Shown here one piece after another: positions 26,496 through 35,014 of a DNA stretch of 64,000 bases. Position numbers and translations under genes: made by a program. The first letter of the stretch is position 1. Each line of letters begins with the position of its first letter. Source of the stretch: Collinsella sp. An2 (lineage in GTDB: Bacteria; Actinomycetota; Coriobacteriia; Coriobacteriales; Coriobacteriaceae); assembly GCF_002160065.1 (NCBI RefSeq), contig NZ_NFJW01000008.1:52528-116527 (forward strand). The letters run 5' to 3'. The notes beneath the pieces were generated by a model. The model was given only the letters and a program-made list of their open reading frames with translations, was not told where the DNA came from and searched no databases.

Positions 26496-28154
26496 ATGCG
26501 TTTCGGGCTCATGGCAGACATCGACAACGCAAGCATGAGGGGCGGCGCCGCGGCGCTGTCCCTCCTTCTGCGCCTGGTGTGCGCGCTCACGTTTGCTATG
26601 GCGTGCCTGCTGGTGCCGGCGCACCCGAGTCTTGCTTGGGCGCAGGACGCGTCGACATCCAGCCAGGACGAGCGGGCCGTGGCGGATTCTGCGGTCGACG
26701 ACGAGGCGGGGTTTGGCCTGAACGGGTTTGTGCGCAACAATGCCGGCACCGAGCGCGCGGTAGAGGACGTGGACCTTGGGTACCGCTTGCCGCTCTCCGA
26801 GGGCAACGACCTGGTGGTGGTCAACACATCCGATGAGGTGCTCGTCTATGTAGATACTGAGGCAGCCGCCTCGGCCGGCTTTGCCATCGACGATCCGGAC
26901 GACGTTTCGGCGCTTCGCACGCTTATCGAAGAGCTGGACGAGACGCATTCGCGCGGCGGCGCCCTTCTGAAAGGTGCGGACAAGCCCTGGACGGTAACGA
27001 GCGATGCCGAGGTGGTGCGCGGCGCCTACCGTTATCGTTTCTGTGTCGAGGCTGCCGGGCGCAGCTACACCTCGGTCGTGCCGGCGGAGCTTCCCGACGG
27101 GGCAGACCCCGGCGACGTTGCAACCAGCCTGGGACTCGATTTGGGTGACGCGGTGCTGTGGAGTGATAACGCTGCTCTCGTCTCGGCCGGGGCCGCGGCG
27201 CGCGAGGCGACGCCGACCTTCTTTGAAGAGGCCCAGGAGTTCTTTGGGGGCATCGACTATCGGCCGTTCTGGGTCTCGCTCAAGACCTCGGCGCTCGCGC
27301 TCGTCTTCACCTTTGTGCTGGGACTTGTTGCTGCATGGAAGACCATGGGCACCTCGAGCCGTCTCAAAGGCGTGCTCGATTCGGTCTTCACCATCCCCAT
27401 GGTGCTGCCGCCTACGGTCTGCGGTTTTCTGCTCATGCTGTTTTTTGGGCAGTCTACGGCCATCGGGCGCTGGCTCATCGCGCACGGCATCGACATCGTG
27501 TTCACCTGGCCCGCCGCCGTGGTCTCCGCTGTGGTGGTGTCGTTCCCGCTCATGTATCGCACGGCGCTCGGTGCCTTCGAGGCGCTCGACCCCGCCATGC
27601 TCGATGCCGCGCGAACCCTGGGGTGGTCCGAGGCGCGTATCTTCCGCACGCTCATGCTGCCGCTTGCCTGGCCGTCCATCGCCGCGGGAACGGTGCTGGC
27701 GTTTGCGCGCGCCATGGGCGAATTCGGCTGCACGCTCTTCTTTGCGGGCAACTACGCCGGCGTCACGCAGACCATTCCCATCGCCATCTACTTCCAGTGG
27801 ATGGGAGGTTCCAGCTCGGTCGCGCTTTTCTGGGTGGTCGTGGTCATCGTCTTCAGCTTCCTGGTGATCCTCTTCATCAACCTCTACACCGCGCACTCGC
27901 AGGCCTATCGCCGGCGTGGTCTCACGCGTGCCGAGCGGCGCCAGCTTGCCGTTGATGCGCGGCGCGGTGGCGACGAGCCTTCGACGGCAAGCGACGGCTT
28001 GGAGTCGCAGGGCGGCGACGCCTTGGTGATCGACCGCGAGGCGCTGCGGGCTCTGCTTGCGGACGAGGAGCGTGCCGGTGGCGGTGCACCCTCTGGCGTT
28101 ACGGGCGGCACGTCCGGTGGGAATGTGAGCCCGTCGTCGGAAGGGAGACGCTAG
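26496..28154 (+). CDS. modB: ModB, molybdate ABC permease with large N-terminal extracytoplasmic domain
   Basis: Membrane channel of the molybdate importer. The permease core begins near residue 252 (YRPFWVSLKTSALALVFTF) and holds the ATPase-coupling motif DAARTLGWSEARIFRTLMLP; E. coli ModB is only about 229 residues, against 552 here. Residues ~17-50 form a signal/anchor helix, followed by about 200 extracytoplasmic residues (e.g. LGYRLPLSEGNDLVVVNTSD) that I do not recognise. The C-terminal ~75 residues are a hydrophilic cytoplasmic tail with Gly/Ser repeats. It lies between modA and modC with no gaps to speak of. Confidence 0.9.
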   Translation: MRFGLMADIDNASMRGGAAALSLLLRLVCALTFAMACLLVPAHPSLAWAQDASTSSQDERAVADSAVDDEAGFGLNGFVRNNAGTERAVEDVDLGYRLPLSEGNDLVVVNTSDEVLVYVDTEAAASAGFAIDDPDDVSALRTLIEELDETHSRGGALLKGADKPWTVTSDAEVVRGAYRYRFCVEAAGRSYTSVVPAELPDGADPGDVATSLGLDLGDAVLWSDNAALVSAGAAAREATPTFFEEAQEFFGGIDYRPFWVSLKTSALALVFTFVLGLVAAWKTMGTSSRLKGVLDSVFTIPMVLPPTVCGFLLMLFFGQSTAIGRWLIAHGIDIVFTWPAAVVSAVVVSFPLMYRTALGAFEALDPAMLDAARTLGWSEARIFRTLMLPLAWPSIAAGTVLAFARAMGEFGCTLFFAGNYAGVTQTIPIAIYFQWMGGSSSVALFWVVVVIVFSFLVILFINLYTAHSQAYRRRGLTRAERRQLAVDARRGGDEPSTASDGLESQGGDALVIDREALRALLADEERAGGGAPSGVTGGTSGGNVSPSSEGRR

Positions 28155-29225
28155 ATGTCGCTTTCGCTGGACATACGGAAGGCGTACCCTGGGTTCTCCC
28201 TGGACATTCAGCTTGAGGCAGGGGAGGAGCGCGTGGCCTTGCTCGGCGCCTCGGGCTGCGGCAAGAGCTGCACTCTGCGCTGCATCGCGGGCGTCGAGAC
28301 TCCCGACGAGGGACGCATCGTAGTGAACGGCGTCACCTTCTTCGACGCCGAGCGCGGCATCAACCTCACGCCGCAGCAGCGCAAGACGGCGCTGCTCTTC
28401 CAGAACTACCAGCTGTTTCCCAATCTCACTGTGGCGCAAAACGTCTGTGCCGGCATGGACGGCAAGCTGTCCGCCGAAAAGCGCGCGGACCTTGCCCGGC
28501 GCTACCTCGCCATCTTTGGCATGGCCGCGTATGCCGACCGCTATCCGTCGCGGCTGTCGGGCGGCCAGCAGCAGCGCGTCGCTCTGGCGCGCATGATCGC
28601 CGCGCGTCCGGGCATCTATATGTTCGACGAGCCGTTCTCGGCGCTGGACTCCTATCTCAAAAGCGCGCTCGAGCAGAATATGCTCGACCTCTTTGACGTG
28701 GTGGGGGCAACGGTGCTCTACGTGAGCCACGACATCGACGAGGCGTGCCGGCTCTGCGATCGTATCGTGGTCATGCACGACGGACGCGTTGAGGAGGAAG
28801 GCACTCCCTCCGAGCTCATGAGAAGCCCGAAGACGCTCGCGACGCTGCGCCTTACGGGATGCAAGAATACGTCGCGCGCGCGGAAGGTCGGGCCCACGCG
28901 TGTGGAGGCGCTGGACTGGGGCATGGTCTTCGACGTGGGTGCGCCGGTGCCAGACGATGTTGCCTACCTGGGCGTACGCGCCTCATATTTCCATCGCGAC
29001 AACCGGCGCGAGCCGGGCCAGAACACCTACGACCTCACCGTCTCGCGCGTGAGCGACTCGCGGTTCGAGCGCCTCGTGCTGCTTGACCCTCCGCGCGTTG
29101 ATGCTCCGAGCCGCCTGCAGTGGCGCGTCAACCTGGTGGGGGCAGATCCGGCGGAGCTTCCCCAGACGGGCGACGTGCTGCGCATGCATTTCGACGCCCG
29201 TCGCATCCATCTTGTGTGCCGCTAA
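28155..29225 (+). CDS. modC: ModC, molybdate ABC transporter ATPase
   Basis: Cytoplasmic ATPase that powers ModB. Motifs: Walker A LLGASGCGKSCTLRCIAG, Q-loop LLFQNYQLFPNLTVAQNV, signature SRLSGGQQQRVALARM, Walker B GIYMFDEPFSALD and switch His in LYVSHDIDEA. The C-terminal ~110 residues are a TOBE-like region that in ModC-type proteins senses the oxyanion. 356 residues, normal. The ATG directly follows the modB stop codon, so expression is coupled. Confidence 0.95.
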   Translation: MSLSLDIRKAYPGFSLDIQLEAGEERVALLGASGCGKSCTLRCIAGVETPDEGRIVVNGVTFFDAERGINLTPQQRKTALLFQNYQLFPNLTVAQNVCAGMDGKLSAEKRADLARRYLAIFGMAAYADRYPSRLSGGQQQRVALARMIAARPGIYMFDEPFSALDSYLKSALEQNMLDLFDVVGATVLYVSHDIDEACRLCDRIVVMHDGRVEEEGTPSELMRSPKTLATLRLTGCKNTSRARKVGPTRVEALDWGMVFDVGAPVPDDVAYLGVRASYFHRDNRREPGQNTYDLTVSRVSDSRFERLVLLDPPRVDAPSRLQWRVNLVGADPAELPQTGDVLRMHFDARRIHLVCR

Positions 29226-29461
29226 GCTGCTGCGCACGTCCAAGGTCGCCATCACCTTGAGCCGGTGACGCCGCCGCTCGTTTTCTGAGATGCGTGGCCC
29301 TCGTTGCGCTGAGGTCGGGGTCCAAACCCGTCCGTTTCAACATGACCGTGAGAAGAAAAATGCAGCCCTCAGAGCGGGAAGGGGTGCCGTCACGCTATGC
29401 TGGATGGGACGCCGCATGTTCCTGCGGCGCACGTGTCGTGGTGAAAGGAAGGAGAGGCCGC

Positions 29462-30358
29462 ATGGCTTCACAGGATACGAAGTGCGACGACATGCTCTCG
29501 GAGCGCGCTGGGCTGCAACAGCCCTCGCCGGAATGTCTTGCACCCGCAGAGATCGAGGCGAAAGTGGAAGGCGTGGGGGTCACCAAAGCCCACATGCCGG
29601 TGTCCAAGGCATTTGTCCTCGCCATGTTTGCCGGGGCGTTCATTGCGTTCGGCGGTCTCTTTTTCACGGTCGTCCTATCCGATACGACGCTCTCGTGGGC
29701 CCCGCAGCGCGTGGTGGGCGGGTTGTGCTTCTGCCTGGGGCTTGTGCTGGTGCTGCTGTGCGGGGCCGAGCTCTTCACCGGCAACGCGCTCATGGTGTGC
29801 GCGCTACGGTCGCGCCTGATCATGCCCGAGGAGCTGCTGCGCAGCTGGGTCGTGGTGTGGCTCGGCAACCTTGCCGGCGCTCTCGTCGTGGTGGCGCTCG
29901 TCTACCTGGCGGGCACGTATAGCCTTAACGGCGGCGCGGTCGCCACGTCCATGGTCTCGATCGCCGCTGGCAAGGTAACGCTCGGGTGGGGCGAGATCTT
30001 CTTCCGCGGCGTGCTCTGCAACGTCTTTGTATGCCTGGCGGTGTGGATTGGCTTTGCGGGCAAGTCGGTGGTCGATAAGGTTGTGGGCGTCCTACTTCCC
30101 ATCTCGGGATTCGTGGTCTGCGGCTTCGAGCACTGCGTTGCCAACATGTTCTTCCTGCCCATGGGCGCCCTTATGGCCTCGCTGGGCTTCGGCGGGGAGG
30201 TCGCAGGCGCGAACGCGCTGAACGCCGCCGGCGTCCTCTACAACCTGAGCGCCTCGACGCTCGGCAACATCGTGGGCGGGACTCTAATCGTTGCCATGGG
30301 CTATTGGTTCGTGTATCACCGCGACGGCAGCGGTGCCAAGAAGGAGGATGAACGATGA
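29462..30358 (+). CDS. Formate/nitrite transporter (FNT) family channel
   Basis: Pentameric FNT channel subunit (relatives: FocA formate, NirC nitrite, HSC hydrosulfide), about 298 residues with six helices. Conserved pieces are FIAFGGLFFTVVLSD, LCGAELFTGNALMVCALRSR, and the central-histidine motif GFEHCVANMFFLPMGALM. ATG 29462 follows AAAGGAAGGAGAGG; the frame is open further up without a ribosome site. It overlaps yedF by 4 bases (ATGA). The 236-base gap to modC shows only a weak CAAGGT/ACCTTG hairpin. Substrate is unknown; selenium context is discussed in the findings. Confidence 0.9.
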   Translation: MASQDTKCDDMLSERAGLQQPSPECLAPAEIEAKVEGVGVTKAHMPVSKAFVLAMFAGAFIAFGGLFFTVVLSDTTLSWAPQRVVGGLCFCLGLVLVLLCGAELFTGNALMVCALRSRLIMPEELLRSWVVVWLGNLAGALVVVALVYLAGTYSLNGGAVATSMVSIAAGKVTLGWGEIFFRGVLCNVFVCLAVWIGFAGKSVVDKVVGVLLPISGFVVCGFEHCVANMFFLPMGALMASLGFGGEVAGANALNAAGVLYNLSASTLGNIVGGTLIVAMGYWFVYHRDGSGAKKEDER

Positions 30359-30990
30359 TTGAGATCGATGCGTTTGGCATGACCTGTCCCAAGCCTGTCA
30401 TCCTGGCCATGCGGGCTCTGAAGAAGCCCGAGGCGGAAGGCGCGGTGCGCGTCCGCGTGGACAATACCGTGGCGGTTGAGAACCTAAAGCGTCTGGCGGC
30501 AAGCAAACAGGGTTCGGTCGCTGTCGCTGAGATCGAAGGCGGTTGGGCGGTCGAGATTTCCGGCGTTCCCGCCGCCGCTGCAGAGAATCCGGCGGGGGAC
30601 GAGGCGGCGCTTGCCGAGGCCGGCATCGCGTGTCCGGTGCCCGAGCCCACAGATGTGCCGACGACGGTGCTCGTGGGTTCTGCGACCTTCGGGCGGGGGT
30701 CCGAAGAGCTGGGCGGCATCCTCATCAAGGGGCTCGTCTATGCCATGTCGCAGGCCGACAACCCGCCTCATCGCATGGTCTTTTACAACGGCGGCGCGCC
30801 GCTCACCTGCGAGGGGTCGCCGCTGCTCGACGATATCCGCGAGCTTGAGCGCCGTGGTTGCGAAATTCTTACCTGCGGAACCTGCCTGGACTTCCATGGC
30901 CTGCGCGAGAAGCTTGCCGTGGGCGGGGTCACGAACCTCTATGCGATATCCGAGATCATTCTTGGACCCGACCGCAAGGTGACACTCTAG
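30355..30990 (+). CDS. yedF: YedF, sulfurtransferase-like selenium metabolism protein
   Basis: Two-part protein of 211 residues. Residues 1-75 are a TusA/SirA-like domain with the CPKP motif (AFGMTCPKPVILAMRALKKP) whose cysteine carries a persulfide or perselenide. Residues ~100-211 are a DsrE/F-like domain (LVGSATFGRGSEELGGILIK, then CGTCLDFHGLREKL). This arrangement defines the selenium-linked YedF family. Its start overlaps the FNT stop, and the desulfurase follows in 11 bases, so it probably shuttles reduced selenium towards SelD. Confidence 0.93.
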   Translation: MIEIDAFGMTCPKPVILAMRALKKPEAEGAVRVRVDNTVAVENLKRLAASKQGSVAVAEIEGGWAVEISGVPAAAAENPAGDEAALAEAGIACPVPEPTDVPTTVLVGSATFGRGSEELGGILIKGLVYAMSQADNPPHRMVFYNGGAPLTCEGSPLLDDIRELERRGCEILTCGTCLDFHGLREKLAVGGVTNLYAISEIILGPDRKVTL

Positions 30991-31001
30991 GCGAGATGGC
31001 C

Positions 31002-32147
31002 ATGATCTACCTCAACAACGCTGCAACGACCCTTCAGAAGCCGCCCGAGGTAGCCCAGGCCGTGCTTGATGCCATGGCGAACGCGGGCAGCTCGTCGCGC
31101 GGTGCCTCGGCCGATGACCTGGCCGCCGCGCGTTCCGTTGCCGGTGCTCGCCTGCGCGTCGCGCGCCTTCTTGGCTTTGAGCATCCTGAACGCGTGGCGT
31201 TCACGCTCAATGCGACGATGGCGCTCAACACGGCGATCTTTGGGTTGCTGCGGCCGGGCGACCATGTGATCACGACGGATTTCGAGCACAACTCGGTGCT
31301 TCGACCGCTCAACGAGCTTGAACGCCGCGGCGTGATCGAGGTGGACCATCTGCCGGCCGATTCGGCGGGACACCTCCATACCGAGGACCTTGACGGCATG
31401 TTTCGGCCGAATACCCGGGCCATCATCGCCACGCATGCCTCGAACCTCACGGGTGCGGTGGTCGATGTCGCAGCCCTTGCCCGCGTGGCACACGCGCACG
31501 GAGCCGTCTCCGTGCTCGATGCTGCGCAGTCGCTTGGCTGTATTCCGGTGAACATGGGTGCCATCGGGGCGGATATCGTGTGTTTCACAGGGCATAAGGC
31601 CCTCATGGGACCGCAGGGCACGGGCGGTCTTGCTGTGTCTCCCGGCGTGGAGCTTGTGCCGCTGGTTCATGGCGGCACCGGTGTGAAGAGTGCCGAGCCC
31701 CTCCAGCCTGAGAGCTATCCCGAGCATCTTGAGGCGGGCACCATGAACGCGCAGGGGCTCGCGGGGCTTGCTGCGGCGCTTGACGTGCTGCTTGACCTGG
31801 GAGTCGAGCGCGTCGAGGAGCATGAGCGAGCGCTGCGGTCGCGCTTTGTGGATAGGCTTGGCCAGATACCCGGCGTTGAGGTCTATGGTATCCATGACGG
31901 ACATGACCACACCGGCGTGGTGGCCATGAATCTGGCGGGCCTCGATTCGTCGACGCTTGCGGACCGTTTGGCCTACGACTACGGGATCGCCACCCGTGCC
32001 GGCCTGCATTGCGCGCCGCGCATGCATGCCGCTCTGGGTACGCTCGACCGCGGTGCGGTGCGGTTCTCATTTGGCTGGTACACCACGGAGCACGATGTGG
32101 ATGCGGCACTCGACGCGCTTTGCCACATCGCCCGCGAGGTGGGCTGA
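31002..32147 (+). CDS. Class V cysteine desulfurase, selenium-locus type
   Basis: PLP enzyme that releases sulfur or selenium from (seleno)cysteine. About 381 residues. MIYLNNAATTLQKPPEVAQA opens the protein; THASNLTGAVVDVAALARVA and the Schiff-base lysine in DIVCFTGHKALMGPQGTGGL follow, and the catalytic cysteine loop is TRAGLHCAPRMHAALGT. It resembles the family found next to selD and DUF3343. ATG 31002 has AGGCGAG six bases upstream; ATG 30996 is an equally open alternative two codons earlier. DUF3343 starts one base after the stop. Confidence 0.92.
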   Translation: MIYLNNAATTLQKPPEVAQAVLDAMANAGSSSRGASADDLAAARSVAGARLRVARLLGFEHPERVAFTLNATMALNTAIFGLLRPGDHVITTDFEHNSVLRPLNELERRGVIEVDHLPADSAGHLHTEDLDGMFRPNTRAIIATHASNLTGAVVDVAALARVAHAHGAVSVLDAAQSLGCIPVNMGAIGADIVCFTGHKALMGPQGTGGLAVSPGVELVPLVHGGTGVKSAEPLQPESYPEHLEAGTMNAQGLAGLAAALDVLLDLGVERVEEHERALRSRFVDRLGQIPGVEVYGIHDGHDHTGVVAMNLAGLDSSTLADRLAYDYGIATRAGLHCAPRMHAALGTLDRGAVRFSFGWYTTEHDVDAALDALCHIAREVG

Positions 32148-32148
32148 C

Positions 32149-32412
32149 ATGTTGCTCGCCGCTCTGCGCCCGCCGCGCCCTCGGACACCGCATACCGTCG
32201 TCTCGTTTACCAGCACCTTCGACGCTATGGAGGCGGAACGACTCTGCCAGCAGGCAGGGGTGCCGGGGCGTATCATTCCGCTTCCCGTGGAGATTACCGC
32301 GGAATGCGGTCTCGCGTGGTCGATGCCGCCCGATGACGAGACGCGCGCCGCCTTTCTGGCGGCGGTCGAGGGGCACCTGGTGCCCGACGGGCTCTATACG
32401 CTTTTGGTGTGA
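32149..32412 (+). CDS. DUF3343, putative Se/S carrier protein
   Basis: Small protein of 87 residues matching DUF3343, annotated as a Se/S carrier-like domain. HTVVSFTSTFDAMEAERLCQ and GRIIPLPVEITAECGLAWSM show the family pattern, with a conserved Cys-Gly (ECGLA). It is sandwiched between the desulfurase (1-base gap) and selD (1-base overlap, TGATG), which supports a role in handing selenium from the desulfurase to SelD. Function is inferred from context and the family name. Confidence 0.85.
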   Translation: MLLAALRPPRPRTPHTVVSFTSTFDAMEAERLCQQAGVPGRIIPLPVEITAECGLAWSMPPDDETRAAFLAAVEGHLVPDGLYTLLV

Positions 32413-33479
32413 TGCGAAAGGACGTGGATGCTGTGGAGACCAAGGTCAAGCTTACGAAGCTCGCTGATTGCGCGGGCTGTGGCGCCAAGGTGGGGGCGGG
32501 CGAGCTCGCCCAACTCTTCGAGGGTTTTCCTGCCGTGCGCGACCCCAACCTGCTCGTGGGGTTCGACCATGCCGACGACGCGGCGGTCTACCGCCTTGCC
32601 GACGATCTTGCCATCGTTCAGACCCTCGACTTCTTCCCGCCCATCGCCGACGATCCCTTTGTGTTTGGGCAGATCGCTGCGGCCAATGCGCTTTCTGACA
32701 TCTATGCGATGGGGGGCACGCCGGTGACGGCGCTCAACATCATGGCGGTGCCCGAGGACATGCCTGCGGAGGCCGTGCGAGAGATGCTGCGCGGTGGAGC
32801 GACGAAGGTCGCCGAGGCGGGCGCCGTCGTGGCGGGCGGTCACAGCATCTATGACGCCGAGCCCAAGTACGGTCTGTCGGTGACAGGCGTCATCGATCCG
32901 GCGCGCCTGCTGCGCAATGATACCGCACGCCCCGGGGACGTGCTTGTCTACACCAAGCCAGTCGGCATCGGCATCATCACCACCGCGCTCAAGGGAGAAC
33001 TTGCCGGCGACGAGGCGCGCCGCGAGGTCGAGGGCCTTATGTGCACGCTCAACAAGGCGGCAGCCGAGGCGGCGCGCGGGCACGACATCCATGCCTGTAC
33101 GGACGTCACGGGCTTTGCCATGCTGGGACATTGCCTGGAGCTTGCCCAGGGTTCCGACACCTGCGTCACGCTTTATGCCGATGCGCTCCAGTTTCTCCCC
33201 GGGGCGCTCGAGTTTGCCAGCATGGGCATTCTGCCTGCTGGCGTCTATCGCAACCGTCGGTATGCGGAGGCCGAGGTCGACATCGACCCGGAGCTTCCGC
33301 TTGCTATGGCGGACGCTCTCTTTGACCCGCAGACTTCGGGCGGGCTTCTCTTTGCCGTGGACGCACAGGATGCCGATGCTCTTCTTGCCGATCTTGAAGG
33401 CGTCGTCCCGGCCGTTCAACGCATCGGCACGGTGGGGGAGTATGCGGGAGGCCCGCGCGTGCGCGTGCGTGCGTCGTAA
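32412..33479 (+). CDS. selD: SelD, selenide, water dikinase
   Basis: Makes selenophosphate from selenide and ATP. About 355 residues. The catalytic pair is Cys23 and Lys26 in LADCAGCGAKVGAG, a cysteine form rather than selenocysteine. Further motifs are VGFDHADDAAVY, VQTLDFFPPIADDPFVFGQI, SDIYAMGGTPVTALNIMAVP, DVTGFAMLGHCLELA and PQTSGGLLFAV. No selA, selB or selC lies in the window, so selenophosphate may serve the molybdenum hydroxylase cofactor. The start overlaps the DUF3343 stop (GTG 32409 is an alternative). Confidence 0.97.
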   Translation: MRKDVDAVETKVKLTKLADCAGCGAKVGAGELAQLFEGFPAVRDPNLLVGFDHADDAAVYRLADDLAIVQTLDFFPPIADDPFVFGQIAAANALSDIYAMGGTPVTALNIMAVPEDMPAEAVREMLRGGATKVAEAGAVVAGGHSIYDAEPKYGLSVTGVIDPARLLRNDTARPGDVLVYTKPVGIGIITTALKGELAGDEARREVEGLMCTLNKAAAEAARGHDIHACTDVTGFAMLGHCLELAQGSDTCVTLYADALQFLPGALEFASMGILPAGVYRNRRYAEAEVDIDPELPLAMADALFDPQTSGGLLFAVDAQDADALLADLEGVVPAVQRIGTVGEYAGGPRVRVRAS

Positions 33480-33488
33480 GGTCTTGTC

Positions 33489-33516
33489 TTGACGAATAAT
33501 AATTTTTTATTACAGT
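33489..33516 (+). promoter_or_regulatory. Promoter upstream of ridA
   Basis: TTGACG (33489-33494), a 16-base AT-rich spacer and TACAGT (33511-33516) lie about 60 bases before the ridA start, directly after selD. Confidence 0.6.
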
Positions 33517-33574
33517 AAGGATGGTATCAATCCGCGCGGCACGGCCGCATGCAGATATGAAAGGCGGAACAACC

Positions 33575-33955
33575 ATGAGCAAGACCGTTGTGACTTCCGA
33601 GAACGCTCCGAAGGCCGTCGGCCCGTATTCTGCTGGCATCGCGACGGGCGAGCTGGTGTTCCTGTCGGGCCAGCTTGGACTTGACCCGCAGACGGGCAAG
33701 CTGGCCGAGGGCGTCGTCGAGCAGGCCAAGCAGTCGCTTGCCAACATCGGTGCGCTGCTCGAGAGCCAGGGCCTCTCCTATGACAACGTGGTCAAGACCA
33801 CGGTCCTTCTGGCAGACATCGCGGATTTCGCGCAGGTCAACGAGGTATACGCTTCCTGCTTCTCCGAGCCGTATCCCGCGCGCAGCTGCTTTGCGGTGAA
33901 GGACATCCCCATGGGCGGTCTCGTCGAGATCGAGGTCGTCGCCGTTCGCGGCTAG
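33575..33955 (+). CDS. ridA: RidA-family reactive intermediate deaminase
   Basis: Trimeric enamine/imine deaminase of about 126 residues that removes reactive 2-aminoacrylate made by PLP lyases. Motifs: APKAVGPYSAGIATGELVFL, SGQLGLDPQTGKL, the arginine of YPARSCFAVKDIPMG and VEIEVVAV. GAAAGGCGG precedes ATG 33575. Its likely partner here is YgeX, whose reaction produces 2-aminoacrylate. It has its own promoter; the neighbouring YheO-like gene converges on it. Confidence 0.95.
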   Translation: MSKTVVTSENAPKAVGPYSAGIATGELVFLSGQLGLDPQTGKLAEGVVEQAKQSLANIGALLESQGLSYDNVVKTTVLLADIADFAQVNEVYASCFSEPYPARSCFAVKDIPMGGLVEIEVVAVRG

Positions 33956-34035
33956 CCTGCGCAGCGGCATCCCTCGGGGTGCCTCCTACATACGATCGGT
34001 TGTATATGCCGGGTCTGACGCTTCTTTGTGCGCTG

Positions 34036-34701
34036 TCAGGCTCGGCGTATCTTTTGCAGATAGCGATAGACGCTCGGCTCCGAGATGCCCATGGTCTCGG
34101 CGACCTGGGCCACTGCGCCTTTGAGCAGAAACACCCCGTCGGCGTCCATCTGCCGCACGGCGTCCAGGCGGTCGTCGGCGGAAAACGCTGCGACCGGTTT
34201 TCCCGTCGAGGTTTCGATGGTGCTCAGACACCGCTGCACCAACTCATCTGTGGAGGTTGAGAAATGCTCGACGCTGGCTGCGGCGTCCTCGGCGTTCAGC
34301 GTCGTCTCCTTGGACATCGCATGGTAGACTGAGCCGATCTTCGTGGTAAGGCGTTCAAGTTCGTCGATGAGCGATGTGTCGGTGTTGATGCAGAGCATGC
34401 CGACGATCTTGTCGTTCTCGCGGATGAAATACGAGGCGGAGCGAAGCGGCTTGCCAGCAACGCTATGCGAAAGATAGCTTGCCGTGTGGTCGCCCGCGGC
34501 AAACGCCTCGTCATTGAGCACTTTGAGGACGAAGTCGGTCGCGGGTGCTCCGGTGCTTCGTCCCGATACACGGCCGTTGCGAATGTCGACGACCGAGTGC
34601 TCAAGGTCGCTGAAATCGTGCAGAACGATCTCGTTGTTGGAGCCAAGCACCGTCTCCAGGAAATCGACCAGCGGAATCATGGCGGCAACGGCTTCATGCA
34701 T
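34036..34701 (-). CDS. YheO-like PAS/HTH transcriptional regulator 1
   Basis: Transcription factor of about 222 residues with an N-terminal YheO-like PAS domain (NEIVLHDFSDLEHSVVDIRN, GRVSGRSTGAPATDF, FIRENDKIVGMLCINTD) and a C-terminal HTH (VFLLKGAVAQVAETMGISEP followed by SVYRYLQKI). The start at 34701 has AAGGAGAG seven bases upstream. It is divergent from the NCS2 permease at 35015 and is the obvious candidate to control it; the ligand is unknown. A second family member lies at 51497. Confidence 0.92.
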   Translation of the reverse strand: MHEAVAAMIPLVDFLETVLGSNNEIVLHDFSDLEHSVVDIRNGRVSGRSTGAPATDFVLKVLNDEAFAAGDHTASYLSHSVAGKPLRSASYFIRENDKIVGMLCINTDTSLIDELERLTTKIGSVYHAMSKETTLNAEDAAASVEHFSTSTDELVQRCLSTIETSTGKPVAAFSADDRLDAVRQMDADGVFLLKGAVAQVAETMGISEPSVYRYLQKIRRA

Positions 34702-34790
34702 GGGCTCTCTCCTTATGGTGCTCGGCATCGCGTATTCGATACCATCGATGATAATTTATCTGCGTCCTCTGCGCCACGCAGCACCCCCCT

Positions 34791-34815
34791 GCCATTTGTA
34801 CCCGTCCCCAATGGC
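34791..34815. repeat. 25-bp repeat, left arm flanking NCS2 permease
   Basis: The repeat contains TACCCGTCCCCAATGGC and is itself partly palindromic (GCCATT/AATGGC ends). It recurs inverted at 36424-36448 with 23 of 25 bases matching. The rest of the 34702-35014 interval holds the regulator and permease promoters, not individually resolvable. Confidence 0.65.
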
Positions 34816-35014
34816 GAGTGAATGGTTTCCTGTGCGTTGCCCTGGTGTCAATAATGCGTTACATTACGATGAAACCGCAGGTAAATCGCGCAAACCGTAC
34901 GGGATTTGCCAACCTGGGGCCGCAGTCGCCTGTTTGGGCCGGTACAATGTCTCTACCTGCGGGCGCGTACGGAGCGCGCAGGACAGCTACCCAGCGTGGA
35001 AGAGGGGAGAACAC

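Noticed and set aside
26322..28778. 818-codon minus-strand open frame across modA-modC
   Set aside because: Same cause: opposite-strand shadow of modB and modC with no recognisable domain.
32412..33479. Selenocysteine-containing SelD
   Set aside because: The active-site codon is a cysteine codon (Cys23); no in-frame TGA is present.
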